A stretch of 64,000 nucleotides of DNA, taken from Oscillatoria sp. HE19RPO (GTDB lineage: Bacteria; Cyanobacteriota; Cyanobacteriia; Cyanobacteriales; Laspinemataceae). This document shows positions 36,929-47,218 of this stretch, piece after piece; within the stretch, counting starts at the first letter, position 1, and each line of letters opens with the position of its first letter. The DNA lies in contig NZ_JAMXOT010000019.1 in assembly GCF_024220515.1 (NCBI RefSeq), forward strand, positions 1 to 64,000, written 5' to 3'. The notes beneath the pieces were generated by a model that was not told the DNA's origin, did not search any database, and was given only the letters and a program-made list of their open reading frames with translations. Position numbers and translations under genes: made by a program.

Positions 36929-37043
36929 CCCAAAACTAATAGTTTACTCCAAACTTTCCAACCAAACAACCCCTGAGAGCGGATGACGATCTAAATAATT
37001 TCAGACACAATAAACCTGTTGAAAAAAAACATCGGAAAAAACC

Positions 37044-38516
37044 TTGTTATTCAACTCTTACGAATTCATTTTTATCTTTTTACCCCTTGCTCTGATTGTT
37101 TTCTTCGGTTTAAGCGCCTATCGTCAGGTCAAGGCTGCAACCCTCTGGCTCCTCTTAGCCTCCCTCGTGTTTTATGGATACTGGCGAATCAATTACATTC
37201 CCCTATTGGTGATTTCTGTCCTGGGTAACTATTACTTTGGGCGGTGGATAGACGGGGTACAACCTGGAACTCCAAAAGCCAAAACCTTATTATGGGGCGG
37301 AATTCTCTTTAATTTAGGAATTCTGGGATATTACAAATATGCAGGGTTTTTGATAGCCTCTATCAATGGACTATTTCAGACTCAGTTTCCCGTTCCTGAC
37401 ATTGAATTGCCGTTAGGAATTTCCTTCTACAGCTTCACTCAAATTGCCTATATCGTCGATGCTTATCGGGGACAAACCAAAGATTATCAATATGACTTGG
37501 CGTCCTATAGCCTATTTGTCACCTTCTTTCCCCAACTGATTGCGGGGCCGATTTTACGACATAACGAACTCATTCCACAATTTAAAAAACTCCGCAAGTT
37601 CGTATTTTCTCATAAAAATTTTGCCATTGGCTTAAGCTTTTTCATCCTAGGATTGGGTAAAAAAGTGCTGATTGCCGATACCGTATCCCCTTGGGTGGGA
37701 ACCGTGTTTGCTCAAGCGGATTCAGTCACCTTTATCGAAGCTTGGGTGGGGGCGATCGCTTATACCCTCCAACTGTATTTTGATTTTTCGGGCTATTCCG
37801 ATATGGCGATCGGATTAGGATGGATGTTCAACTTCCGCCTCCCCATCAACTTTGATTCTCCCTATAAATCCACCTCCATCGTAGACTTCTGGCGACGGTG
37901 GCACATTACCTTATCTTTCTTTCTGCGAGATTACCTCTACATTTCTCTCGGGGGCAGTCGTCGAGGAGAAGTACGCCGATATATCAATCTGCTGCTCACC
38001 ATGCTACTCGGTGGATTGTGGCATGGGGCGGGATGGACCTATATTCTCTGGGGCTGGTTGCATGGCAGTTTCCTCGTCATCAATCACGGGTGGCGACGCT
38101 TGGGACTGAAAATGCCCGGGGCGATCGCCTGGGCAATTACCTTTATCGCCGTGGTGTTGAGTTGGGTCGTATTTCGGGCTGAAAATATCACCCAAGCTGG
38201 ACAACTTATCCAAGCCGCCGTGGGCTTAAAAGGAATTGTTTTAACCCCAGATTTTCAACCCCTCTTAGGCTGGTTACCTCAATCCGTTGTCCAGTTTCGG
38301 GAAGTCGCGCAACTCCCTGCACTCCCACCCAATTACCGCCAAAGCTTTGTAATTTTGGCAGTAGTATTAATGGGAGCGGTTTTGTTACCCAATACCCAAC
38401 AAATAGTTGAACGCTTTAAACCAACTACCGCCTGGGCTATGGGACTCAGTGCAGTGGCGATCGCCTGTCTACTTTCCCTAAACCGAATTTCTGAATTTCT
38501 CTACTTCCAGTTTTAA
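37044..38516 (+). CDS. MBOAT-family O-acyltransferase (AlgI/DltB-like)
   Basis: A 490-residue polytopic membrane protein that moves acyl groups across the membrane onto a polysaccharide or similar acceptor. The N-terminus LFNSYEFIFIFLPLAL is the standard AlgI-like start, here read from TTG 37044 (no ATG in frame nearby). Conserved segments are LPLGISFYSFTQIAYIVD, PQLIAGPI, YFDFSGYSDMAIGLG, DFWRRWHITLS (His 287) and the catalytic GGLWHGAGW (His 327). The adjacent downstream gene, 15 bases away, encodes an SGNH-like partner, as in alginate and cellulose acetylation systems. The acceptor is unknown. Confidence 0.92.
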   Translation: MLFNSYEFIFIFLPLALIVFFGLSAYRQVKAATLWLLLASLVFYGYWRINYIPLLVISVLGNYYFGRWIDGVQPGTPKAKTLLWGGILFNLGILGYYKYAGFLIASINGLFQTQFPVPDIELPLGISFYSFTQIAYIVDAYRGQTKDYQYDLASYSLFVTFFPQLIAGPILRHNELIPQFKKLRKFVFSHKNFAIGLSFFILGLGKKVLIADTVSPWVGTVFAQADSVTFIEAWVGAIAYTLQLYFDFSGYSDMAIGLGWMFNFRLPINFDSPYKSTSIVDFWRRWHITLSFFLRDYLYISLGGSRRGEVRRYINLLLTMLLGGLWHGAGWTYILWGWLHGSFLVINHGWRRLGLKMPGAIAWAITFIAVVLSWVVFRAENITQAGQLIQAAVGLKGIVLTPDFQPLLGWLPQSVVQFREVAQLPALPPNYRQSFVILAVVLMGAVLLPNTQQIVERFKPTTAWAMGLSAVAIACLLSLNRISEFLYFQF

Positions 38517-38531
38517 TCCAGGGGGCTTCTC

Positions 38532-39659
38532 ATGAAAACCTATCGTCGATTTAACCGCGCCTTTTTTGGCCTCACCATACCCGGATTATTAGCCGTTGGC
38601 TTATTCAATGTTGGCGTTGATCCCTACGGGGTGATGAATAGTCCTCAATGGCGGCTGAATCGCTTAAGAACCGAACAATTTAATCATGTTCGCCTGTTTA
38701 AAGCCACTTCAGTCACGCGCATCGCCCCGAAAACTGTATTATTAGGCTCATCCCGCACCGATTTAGGACTGGACCCGAAACATCCGGCCTTGGCTGAAGG
38801 AAAACCCGCCTACAATTTAGGGCTGGTGGGTCCGAATATGTATGAAGTCAAACGCTATTTTGACCATGCCCTCGCCATTCAACCGGAGTTGCAAACGGTG
38901 GTTCTGGGGGTGGATTTCTTCATGTTCAATGAATATAAAACCCATCCAGCGGACTTTGAAGAAGCCCGCTTAGAACGAGAGACTCTCACCCCCCAAGAAT
39001 TGCTGAATGTTACCCTATCTTTAGGAGCAACGCGGTCCAGTTTAGGGACAATCAAAAATAGCTGGCGATCGCAAGCGAATTTTCTCTACCATGACAATGG
39101 CTTTCGCTACGTTCATAATAACGAACCGGACAATCCCCTGCCCCAGGAATTTAAAAACATGATTCATGGATTTTTCCGAGAAGAAGGATATTATCCTCAG
39201 TTCAAATTATCCCAAGGGTTTTTAAATGACTTGCGAGAGTTAGTCGCCATTTGTCAAAGCCGAAATATCGACTTAAAAATATTTATTTCCCCCTCTCATG
39301 CCACCCAATGGGAAGCCTTACGGATGGCGGGACATTGGGAGGAGTTTGAACAGTGGAAACGGGAACTGGTTGCCATTGCTCCAGTTTGGGATTTTTCCGG
39401 CTATCATTCCATTTCCACGGAACCCATCAGCGAAAAGATGACTTATTATTGGGACAGTTCCCATTATCGACAAGAAGTCGGCAATCTCATCCTCAATCGC
39501 CTGTTTGACTATGAACCCGCCTCAGTTCCCCCGGATTTCGGACCCTTGCTGACCCCAGAAAATGTCGAGGAACACTTAGTGGAGATCCGGCGCGATCGCG
39601 AATCCTGGGCGAATGCCAATGCAGAGGCGATCGCCTTCGTAGAGGAGTTAAAACCTTGA
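38532..39659 (+). CDS. SGNH-like membrane-anchored partner of the MBOAT acyltransferase
   Basis: A 375-residue protein with an N-terminal membrane anchor (FFGLTIPGLLAVGLFNVGVD), the remainder probably outside the cytoplasm. LLGSSRTDLGLDP (about residues 71-83) fits the nucleophile block of SGNH hydrolases, and YWDSSHYRQEVGNLIL (about 306-321) carries the D-x-x-H pair. This matches the role of AlgJ, AlgX or DltD-type proteins, which transfer acetyl groups delivered by an MBOAT protein to a polysaccharide. It starts with a clear ATG; the spacer contains GGGGG. It is the last gene of a two-gene operon followed by a strong terminator. Function is inferred from the motifs and the neighbour. Confidence 0.8.
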   Translation: MKTYRRFNRAFFGLTIPGLLAVGLFNVGVDPYGVMNSPQWRLNRLRTEQFNHVRLFKATSVTRIAPKTVLLGSSRTDLGLDPKHPALAEGKPAYNLGLVGPNMYEVKRYFDHALAIQPELQTVVLGVDFFMFNEYKTHPADFEEARLERETLTPQELLNVTLSLGATRSSLGTIKNSWRSQANFLYHDNGFRYVHNNEPDNPLPQEFKNMIHGFFREEGYYPQFKLSQGFLNDLRELVAICQSRNIDLKIFISPSHATQWEALRMAGHWEEFEQWKRELVAIAPVWDFSGYHSISTEPISEKMTYYWDSSHYRQEVGNLILNRLFDYEPASVPPDFGPLLTPENVEEHLVEIRRDRESWANANAEAIAFVEELKP

Positions 39660-39809
39660 GAAGTGCTGGATTTGGGGGAACCTGGACAGAAGACTGTGCC
39701 GCTTTGAAAGGGCGATCGGCGGGCAATCCTGCATCCAGGTCCCCGGTCCTCCGCCCATCCCCAAGTCGCCCAAATATATATAGCCAGTTTTGGAAGAATT
39801 TGTCATAGA

Positions 39810-39834
39810 GAAAGCGAGCAAAATGCTCGCTTTC
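39810..39834. terminator. Strong hairpin terminator
   Basis: The perfect 11-bp stem GAAAGCGAGCA/TGCTCGCTTTC with loop AAA is followed by TTTAT on the plus strand. It ends the MBOAT operon. Confidence 0.8.
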
Positions 39835-39871
39835 TTTATGACGTTCTATATATACCTTTTACTCGATATTA

Positions 39872-39919
39872 CCCAAATAATGTAGAGGCGATTCGCGAAT
39901 CGCCTCTACATTATTTGGG
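39872..39919. repeat. Palindromic intergenic element, copy 4
   Basis: A perfect 48-bp palindrome, the longest of the family: CCCAAATAATGTAGAGGC, then the GATTCGCGAATC core and the complementary arm. The rest of 39920-40155 shows nothing recognisable. Confidence 0.92.
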
Positions 39920-40155
39920 GTGGATTCGTAAAATCTGCATAAATCCTGAGACTGTGCGGATTCCCGAGGTTAACTGTGGAAGACTTCTAAGGAACGACTC
40001 CGTGAAAACCAGAGTCTATCCGGTCAATTCCCGCAGAGTCCCCCGGACGATCGCGCCTATTCCAGAGGTTAAATTTTGAAAGGAATCTCAACTCTAGGTT
40101 AAGATATCCGGATGCCTCTGGAAACCAATGCCCCTAACCCCCAAGCGATTCTCTC

Positions 40156-41148
40156 ATGCCACCGACAAGCTCCATCTCCCACCGAATCGATTCGCAAACC
40201 CGCCAACCGCTGCCCTTAGAAGGCGATCGCCAGGGACAATCCACCCCAGGAATGGTCCCCTTAAGAGAACTAGCGGCCCAAATTAATCGCGAACACGAAC
40301 GCTGTCAACAATCGGTGGCGATCGGACTTTTGCACGCTTGCACCGCTGGACAACTGCTGATCCAGGCCAAACTTCGGGTCCCCGCGCAAAAATGGCAGGT
40401 CTGGTTAGCCGGTTATTGTAACGTTCCCGAGGCCACCGCACAAACCTATATGGAAATGGCTCAGGGATGGCCCTCCGTGAAAGACGACCCGGCGATCGCT
40501 CCCAGACGGGAAATTGACGCGATCGCAGAGGAAACCCAGGAAACTGAAGATTCACAAACCCGGGGCGAATTCAGGCAAGAAGAGTTAGAACCGCCTTTAA
40601 TCGTGAATGCTCAACTGATGTCAGAGACAGCACAGCGGCTCACTTTTGTGTCCCTTCTCCAACGCTCCAAACCGGAAGGGCGATCGCGAATTTTGCGAAC
40701 CGAACCGAGAAAAGCTAAACCCAGTGAAGTCCAGAAAGAGACGCAACCGGAGAGTGTAAATATCCGGAAAACCTTGACCTTGTGGATTCCCGGGCCCGTC
40801 ATTCCCAAAGCGCGTCCTCGGGTAACTGCCAACGGCACCTATTTACCCAAGCGATATCGGGAATGGAGACTGCGTGCGGAAGGGGAGATCATCATGCAAG
40901 TGCATCAGATGAATCCGTTACCGCAGTTACCTCTTGAACGAGCAGCCGTGCGGATTATCTTACGGGGTAAACATAGAGGAGATGGGGACAATGCGATCGG
41001 CAGTGTGTGCGATGCCTTAGTCAGTGCCGGAATCTTCTCATCCGACAGCCTCAAACAGATTCCCTTCGGCAGTTGGCGGCACATCCCCGACGGAGAAACC
41101 GGCGTCAAAATTCAAATCGAAGCGATGGAACACCTGATGTCCGCATGA
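40156..41148 (+). CDS. DUF3102-RusA fusion, putative Holliday junction resolvase
   Basis: A 330-residue protein of two parts. Residues 35-105 (ELAAQINREHERC, TAGQLLIQAKLRV, WQVWLAGYCNVPEATAQTYM) resemble DUF3102, a helical domain of phage and plasmid proteins with DNA-binding character. Residues 205-322 form a RusA-type resolvase: GPVIPKARPRVTANG, YLPKRYREWR and GDGDNAIGSVCDALVSAGIF, with the acidic residues Asp 276, 278 and 286 matching the catalytic Asp triad. The linker is charged. RusA is usually phage-derived and cuts four-way junctions. The gene lies next to the old end of the CRISPR array, transcribed towards it. A role in CRISPR is possible but unproven; a prophage remnant is the alternative. 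Confidence 0.78.
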   Translation: MPPTSSISHRIDSQTRQPLPLEGDRQGQSTPGMVPLRELAAQINREHERCQQSVAIGLLHACTAGQLLIQAKLRVPAQKWQVWLAGYCNVPEATAQTYMEMAQGWPSVKDDPAIAPRREIDAIAEETQETEDSQTRGEFRQEELEPPLIVNAQLMSETAQRLTFVSLLQRSKPEGRSRILRTEPRKAKPSEVQKETQPESVNIRKTLTLWIPGPVIPKARPRVTANGTYLPKRYREWRLRAEGEIIMQVHQMNPLPQLPLERAAVRIILRGKHRGDGDNAIGSVCDALVSAGIFSSDSLKQIPFGSWRHIPDGETGVKIQIEAMEHLMSA

Positions 41149-41376
41149 GATGAGTTGAAACTCAGGCCATCAGATAGGTGTAAAGTATATTCGTTCAATC
41201 ACAATACTGCTCAAATAAGATTCAGGTTTCATCCAGGTTAAATTTTATACAAAAGCCTCAGTTCCCCCCCACAACTCTCGAAACTGAGCATAGCAAAACC
41301 AGAGGGCAACTCACACCCCCCCTCAGCACAAGTATTAACAAATGACTAATAGCCAATGACCAATGACCAGCCCCAG
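41149..41376. other. Region at the distal (trailer) end of the CRISPR array
   Basis: No gene or promoter recognised. A run of AATGACC/AATGACT heptamers at 41338-41370 belongs to the family also seen between rplJ and rplL. Confidence 0.5.
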
Positions 41377-44300
41377 GTACTCAACGCCTTGCGGCATCAG
41401 AGGTTCAAACGGTGGGTTTAGAACATCGTGAGACCGTTCGATCCAGTTGTGCTCAACGCCTTGCGGCATCAGAGGTTCGAGCGGTTGGACTTGATGTGTC
41501 GCCACATCTGGTTTTGTAGTCGGTGTTCAACGCCTTGCGGCATCAGAGGTTCGAGCGGTCAGGAGCGTCAATCCCACAGAATCTAATTTTCCGCTGTGCT
41601 CAACGCCTTGCGGCATCAGAGGTTCGAGCGGAGCTTCCAAGCGCTACCTGTGGTCAACATATAAACCCGTGTGCTCAACGCCTTGCGGCATCAGAGGTTC
41701 GAGCGGGGTACGATGCCTTGATGAACTTGGGTCCATTGGTTCCGTGCTCAACGCCTTGCGGCATCAGAGGTTCGAGCGGGGATGCTTCGTGGAGAACCCA
41801 GTATATTTGGACCGTGCTCAACGCCTTGCGGCATCAGAGGTTCGAGCGGCCTTTGTAAGCATTAATAAGGTCGGGGTAGCGCATCCGTGCTCAACGCCTT
41901 GCGGCATCAGAGGTTCGAGCGGGATTGCTGGGGCCGTCCGGTCCGGTTCCGACACCACGTGCTCAACGCCTTGCGGCATCAGAGGTTCGAGCGGCTACAA
42001 CACCCGCCGCACTTTGAGCGGCACTGTAGAGTGCTCAACGCCTTGCGGCATCAGAGGTTCGAGCGGTTAGTGCGGTTGTGCAGACTCCCATAAAAAAACC
42101 GTGCTCAACGCCTTGCGGCATCAGAGGTTCGAGCGGAGAGCTAGGTTCTCGCCGAGTTATCCCGGGTGCTGGTGCTCAACGCCTTGCGGCATCAGAGGTT
42201 CGAGCGGAACGATCGCGTCGTAATCGAAGTCTGCCGAAACATAGTGCTCAACGCCTTGCGGCATCAGAGGTTCGAGCGGGATCGTCTCGCGGTACGCCTT
42301 AACTGCATTCGTTACGTGCTCAACGCCTTGCGGCATCAGAGGTTCGAGCGGTCCTAAACCCGTGATCTCAGAGAATCACGGGTTTTCGTGCTCAACGCCT
42401 TGCGGCATCAGAGGTTCGAGCGGGGGAATTAGCATTGGGGAAATTACCAGCTTATTTACGTGCTCAACGCCTTGCGGCATCAGAGGTTCGAGCGGCCGTT
42501 CCAGAACGAGAGGGTGGGCAATGCTTGGAGTGCTCAACGCCTTGCGGCATCAGAGGTTCGAGCGGGACCACAGACGCGGAACTGATAATTTCTTTGATAT
42601 CGTGCTCAACGCCTTGCGGCATCAGAGGTTCGAGCGGGGAAGCCAGCGCCGCTTCTTGCCACTTCCCGGGATAGTGCTCAACGCCTTGCGGCATCAGAGG
42701 TTCGAGCGGGGGCCATGCGGATCGGATATGAACAACGACCTAACAGTGCTCAACGCCTTGCGGCATCAGAGGTTCGAGCGGGTTTGCTTGGGCCAATCCT
42801 GAAAACTACCCAGTTGTGCTCAACGCCTTGCGGCATCAGAGGTTCGAGCGGGGTTTATCTGGTATCTGGGGTGCTTCCCCGTATTGTGCTCAACGCCTTG
42901 CGGCATCAGAGGTTCGAGCGGATTCTCTCCCTTTCCCTGCTGCTACACTACTAGAGCGTGCTCAACGCCTTGCGGCATCAGAGGTTCGAGCGGGATATTC
43001 CTATCCCTGGTATCTCATCTATGTATCTGTGCTCAACGCCTTGCGGCATCAGAGGTTCGAGCGGTGTCCTCATAGTGGTAGCTAATTTGTCCGGCTACTG
43101 GGTGGTGCTCAACGCCTTGCGGCATCAGAGGTTCGAGCGGAATACCTTCGGGATACCGCTGGCGTGCCTCCTGAGGTGCTCAACGCCTTGCGGCATCAGA
43201 GGTTCGAGCGGGGTGGCGACGAAGTAATAATCAGGGGAAGTAACAGTGCTCAACGCCTTGCGGCATCAGAGGTTCGAGCGGATTTATGGGCGATCGGCAT
43301 CAATCATTGTTGACTAACGTGCTCAACGCCTTGCGGCATCAGAGGTTCGAGCGGTCTGGGAAAGCGCGCGGACCCGGAGCAGATCCGGAGGTGCTCAACG
43401 CCTTGCGGCATCAGAGGTTCGAGCGGGAGCGATACGGTACTAACCAATGCTGAAAGCATGGGTGCTCAACGCCTTGCGGCATCAGAGGTTCGAGCGGGCG
43501 GAAAAGCGGGTTTTACATTGAAATACCTGAGTGTGCTCAACGCCTTGCGGCATCAGAGGTTCGAGCGGTATATACCCGCCGTGTACTCAGGCTGACCGCC
43601 GGTCGTGCTCAACGCCTTGCGGCATCAGAGGTTCGAGCGGAGATATCAGCCAAGATACGCTCTTGACGGGTCAACAGTGCTCAACGCCTTGCGGCATCAG
43701 AGGTTCGAGCGGTTTTTCTAACCCTGAATTGATAGTCAGTTTCATCGGTGTGCTCAACGCCTTGCGGCATCAGAGGTTCGAGCGGGAGTTCAGAATACTC
43801 GGTAAAAAGAGGCAATCTTATGTGCTCAACGCCTTGCGGCATCAGAGGTTCGAGCGGCGGATTGCTTGCAGTAGACTTGCTTGCAACGCAATGTGCTCAA
43901 CGCCTTGCGGCATCAGAGGTTCGAGCGGTCTGACCCATAAGCGTCTCTTGCTTTTTACGGATATCTTGTGCTCAACGCCTTGCGGCATCAGAGGTTCGAG
44001 CGGTCGCTGGGAATGCCTCAGCGCAACGACTGGGAAAGTGCTCAACGCCTTGCGGCATCAGAGGTTCGAGCGGGGGGATCCCCGACGCCATCAAGGAACT
44101 GATTGAGAAAGTGCTCAACGCCTTGCGGCATCAGAGGTTCGAGCGGCAACCAGGCGGGAATTGCATCATTGCCCGAGGGAGTGCTCAACGCCTTGCGGCA
44201 TCAGAGGTTCGAGCGGAAATATTTGCCCGCAATCTCCATCCCTTTATCTACGTGCTCAACGCCTTGCGGCATCAGAGGTTCGAGCGGGAATTTTCGTAAT

Positions 44301-46664
44301 CGTCAACACTAAAAATCAGTTACGTGCTCAACGCCTTGCGGCATCAGAGGTTCGAGCGGTCAATCATGCTGACAAGCATGGCGCGAAGTTTGTGTGCTCA
44401 ACGCCTTGCGGCATCAGAGGTTCGAGCGGGATATCGCCCTGCGGCTTGTGCCGTTCGCAGGTTGGGTGCTCAACGCCTTGCGGCATCAGAGGTTCGAGCG
44501 GTGTAGGTTCTACCGCCGCGATCAGCAGGATGATCGGAAGTGCTCAACGCCTTGCGGCATCAGAGGTTCGAGCGGCGGTTATAACAAAAGTGTATTCGTT
44601 GTAAGAAGTGTGCTCAACGCCTTGCGGCATCAGAGGTTCGAGCGGTGATGAGCCGAATCACCCTCCGGCGAGAGAGAATGTGCTCAACGCCTTGCGGCAT
44701 CAGAGGTTCGAGCGGCTCTTTTCTTCTGGCTGCATATTGCGATCGCGGGGCGTGCTCAACGCCTTGCGGCATCAGAGGTTCGAGCGGTCGAATTTGGTGA
44801 GTTGACCGGAAACCCGGGACCCTCTCGCGTGCTCAACGCCTTGCGGCATCAGAGGTTCGAGCGGTTTAGTCAAACGAGTGCTAGGGTCTGGTTTGAGGAT
44901 GTGCTCAACGCCTTGCGGCATCAGAGGTTCGAGCGGATAGTATCGAATTATCAGCCCGAAATACGATTAACTCGTGCTCAACGCCTTGCGGCATCAGAGG
45001 TTCGAGCGGTGTTGATAGCGCTTGTGGAGAGCGTTTTATTCAAGTGCTCAACGCCTTGCGGCATCAGAGGTTCGAGCGGCTTTGATTGTGAAGGTGTCGC
45101 TAACGATGCTCACGAAGTGCTCAACGCCTTGCGGCATCAGAGGTTCGAGCGGAGGCAGTTGACCCGCTATCCATTCGGAGAATCCAGAGTGCTCAACGCC
45201 TTGCGGCATCAGAGGTTCGAGCGGGTCGAACTCGGTAGCACGTTCAACTTCGCTATAATGTGCTCAACGCCTTGCGGCATCAGAGGTTCGAGCGGAATGC
45301 TATCAACGTTTTTCTCAGCAGCCTCTACCGGTGCTCAACGCCTTGCGGCATCAGAGGTTCGAGCGGGACTGAGTTCCTGATGCTGATTCTTCCAAATCTC
45401 GGTGCTCAACGCCTTGCGGCATCAGAGGTTCGAGCGGTTAAAAATATTGTAAAGAAATATTAAATTGGGTTGGTGCTCAACGCCTTGCGGCATCAGAGGT
45501 TCGAGCGGAGCTAGAAACTGTCAGGTTCACCCGGTGACGACGGTGCTCAACGCCTTGCGGCATCAGAGGTTCGAGCGGGTGTCCATACTCCAGCCATTGC
45601 GATCGCAAGTAATGTGCTCAACGCCTTGCGGCATCAGAGGTTCGAGCGGTCTTCCCAAATCTCGGGAAGTGTTGGGGCGGTTGAAACGTGCTCAACGCCT
45701 TGCGGCATCAGAGGTTCGAGCGGACATCCCCGGATTATTTGGGGTCTCAGTTACAATCAGTGCTCAACGCCTTGCGGCATCAGAGGTTCGAGCGGTTGGT
45801 AGAATGCATTGCTTTGTGACATAATTGAATTAGTGCTCAACGCCTTGCGGCATCAGAGGTTCGAGCGGTATAAAGGCCATTGGCGCTGTGTCGCCCTGAT
45901 TCCCAGTGCTCAACGCCTTGCGGCATCAGAGGTTCGAGCGGTCACGCGATGCGATCGCACGATCGCACTCTGTGATGTGCTCAACGCCTTGCGGCATCAG
46001 AGGTTCGAGCGGGTCTTTAAGATCTATAAGATCTAGAGCGTTCTGGAACGTGCTCAACGCCTTGCGGCATCAGAGGTTCGAGCGGTTTAGGATTGTATCT
46101 AGTCCAATGCCGGATTTACAAAGTGCTCAACGCCTTGCGGCATCAGAGGTTCGAGCGGACCGCAATGAGGAAGGCTTCCGCAAAATCATTCCTGTGCTCA
46201 ACGCCTTGCGGCATCAGAGGTTCGAGCGGTAGCAGTGATTTTTAGCAGAAACGTAAACCGCTATGTGCTCAACGCCTTGCGGCATCAGAGGTTCGAGCGG
46301 TGGTTGACGGGTCTTTTTTAGTCCCCTTTAGCAGTTTATGTGCTCAACGCCTTGCGGCATCAGAGGTTCGAGCGGCCTCTCCGATTTGCCAACCCAACTC
46401 ATAAAAATTCATGTGCTCAACGCCTTGCGGCATCAGAGGTTCGAGCGGACTAATATGATGCACCCAGAACTGACCATCTGGGATAGTGCTCAACGCCTTG
46501 CGGCATCAGAGGTTCGAGCGGAAAGTAATCAAAGGAGCCGCGTAAGTGCCAACCCGTGCTCAACGCCTTGCGGCATCAGAGGTTCGAGCGGTCGTGGAAC
46601 ATCCGAGAGGGCGAGAGGGGTTGTACCAGTGCTCAACGCCTTGCGGCATCAGAGGTTCGAGCGG
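41377..46664 (-). CRISPR. CRISPR array, 74 repeats and 73 spacers, type I-B associated
   Basis: Repeats are 36 bases, beginning GTGCTCAACGCCTTGCGGCA and ending GAGGTTCGAGCGG on the plus strand, with the small stem GCC-ttgc-GGC. Spacers are 34-41 bases, mostly 34-37. Almost all repeats are identical. The third (41523) has GTGTTC, and the first (41377-41412) differs at three positions (GTAC start, TTCAAACGG end), which marks it as the old end. The leader is therefore at the right, beside cas2, and the array is transcribed on the minus strand, like the cas genes. Cas6 cleavage would leave the 8-base handle TTGAGCAC on each crRNA. Positions were traced by eye, repeat by repeat. Confidence 0.98.
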
Positions 46665-46915
46665 GGCGCGCCCCAGAGTCCTCAGATGGACATTGCTCTG
46701 AGTCGATTTTACACGCACCCTGGACTGAATCATCATCCCTTCACCTCCATCCCTCGAACCTCTGTGTTCACCCATCCCTCAAACCCTTACCCTCCCTTCA
46801 TTCTACCCAAATTCAAGCATCATCACCACCCTGAAACCACCTCCCAATCTAAACCCCATCAGTCTTTCACCGCATCCCAGCAGACAACACCCGGTCACAA
46901 CCCCAGGTGCTTGCA
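46665..46915 (-). promoter_or_regulatory. CRISPR leader
   Basis: A 251-base non-coding stretch between cas2 and the newest repeat, purine-rich on the minus strand. A possible -10 box TAAAAT lies at 46706-46711 on the minus strand, about 40 bases ahead of the first repeat, with only a weak -35. New spacers should be inserted at 46664. Confidence 0.65.
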
Positions 46916-47215
46916 TCAAATCACCCGATGGGACTCCTCCGGCAAGGGCCAGGAGCCAGGACGGTTATAAGCGGCAAGGCCCTGCACGCACTGGTTCGGT
47001 AACCGGATCAACAGCAAACTATCCTCCTCTGCCAACACCTTCTCTAACTCCCAGCGCAATTTCTCCCGTCCCCGTTGATTCAACCAACAGCGAAACATCG
47101 AATATTGGATCCGTTCCCCATAGCCTTGTAACAGCTTATATGCCTTCCGCCAACGCTTCGGATTCCGGATGTCATAACAAACCAAATACCAATTGTGAGC
47201 CTCACTCATCGCCAC
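46916..47215 (-). CDS. cas2: CRISPR-associated endonuclease Cas2
   Basis: A 99-residue ferredoxin-fold subunit of the Cas1-Cas2 integrase that fixes the spacer length and bridges the Cas1 dimers. The N-terminal WYLVCYDIRNPKRWRKAYKL carries the conserved Asp of the first strand and the Arg after it. YGERIQYSMFRCWLNQRGRE and the strand LLLIRLP complete the family pattern. It starts three bases after the stop of cas4-cas1 and lies directly next to the leader. The extension after GLAAYNRPG is short and polar. Confidence 0.95.
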   Translation of the reverse strand: MAMSEAHNWYLVCYDIRNPKRWRKAYKLLQGYGERIQYSMFRCWLNQRGREKLRWELEKVLAEEDSLLLIRLPNQCVQGLAAYNRPGSWPLPEESHRVI

Positions 47216-47218
47216 ACC

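Noticed and set aside
41149-41376. Left flank as CRISPR leader
   Set aside because: The first repeat on this side is the degenerate one, and cas1/cas2 lie at the other end.
41523-46970. Many open frames of 60-210 codons with repeated CSTPCGIRGSSG or VLNALRHQRFER
   Set aside because: These are translations of the CRISPR repeats, not proteins.
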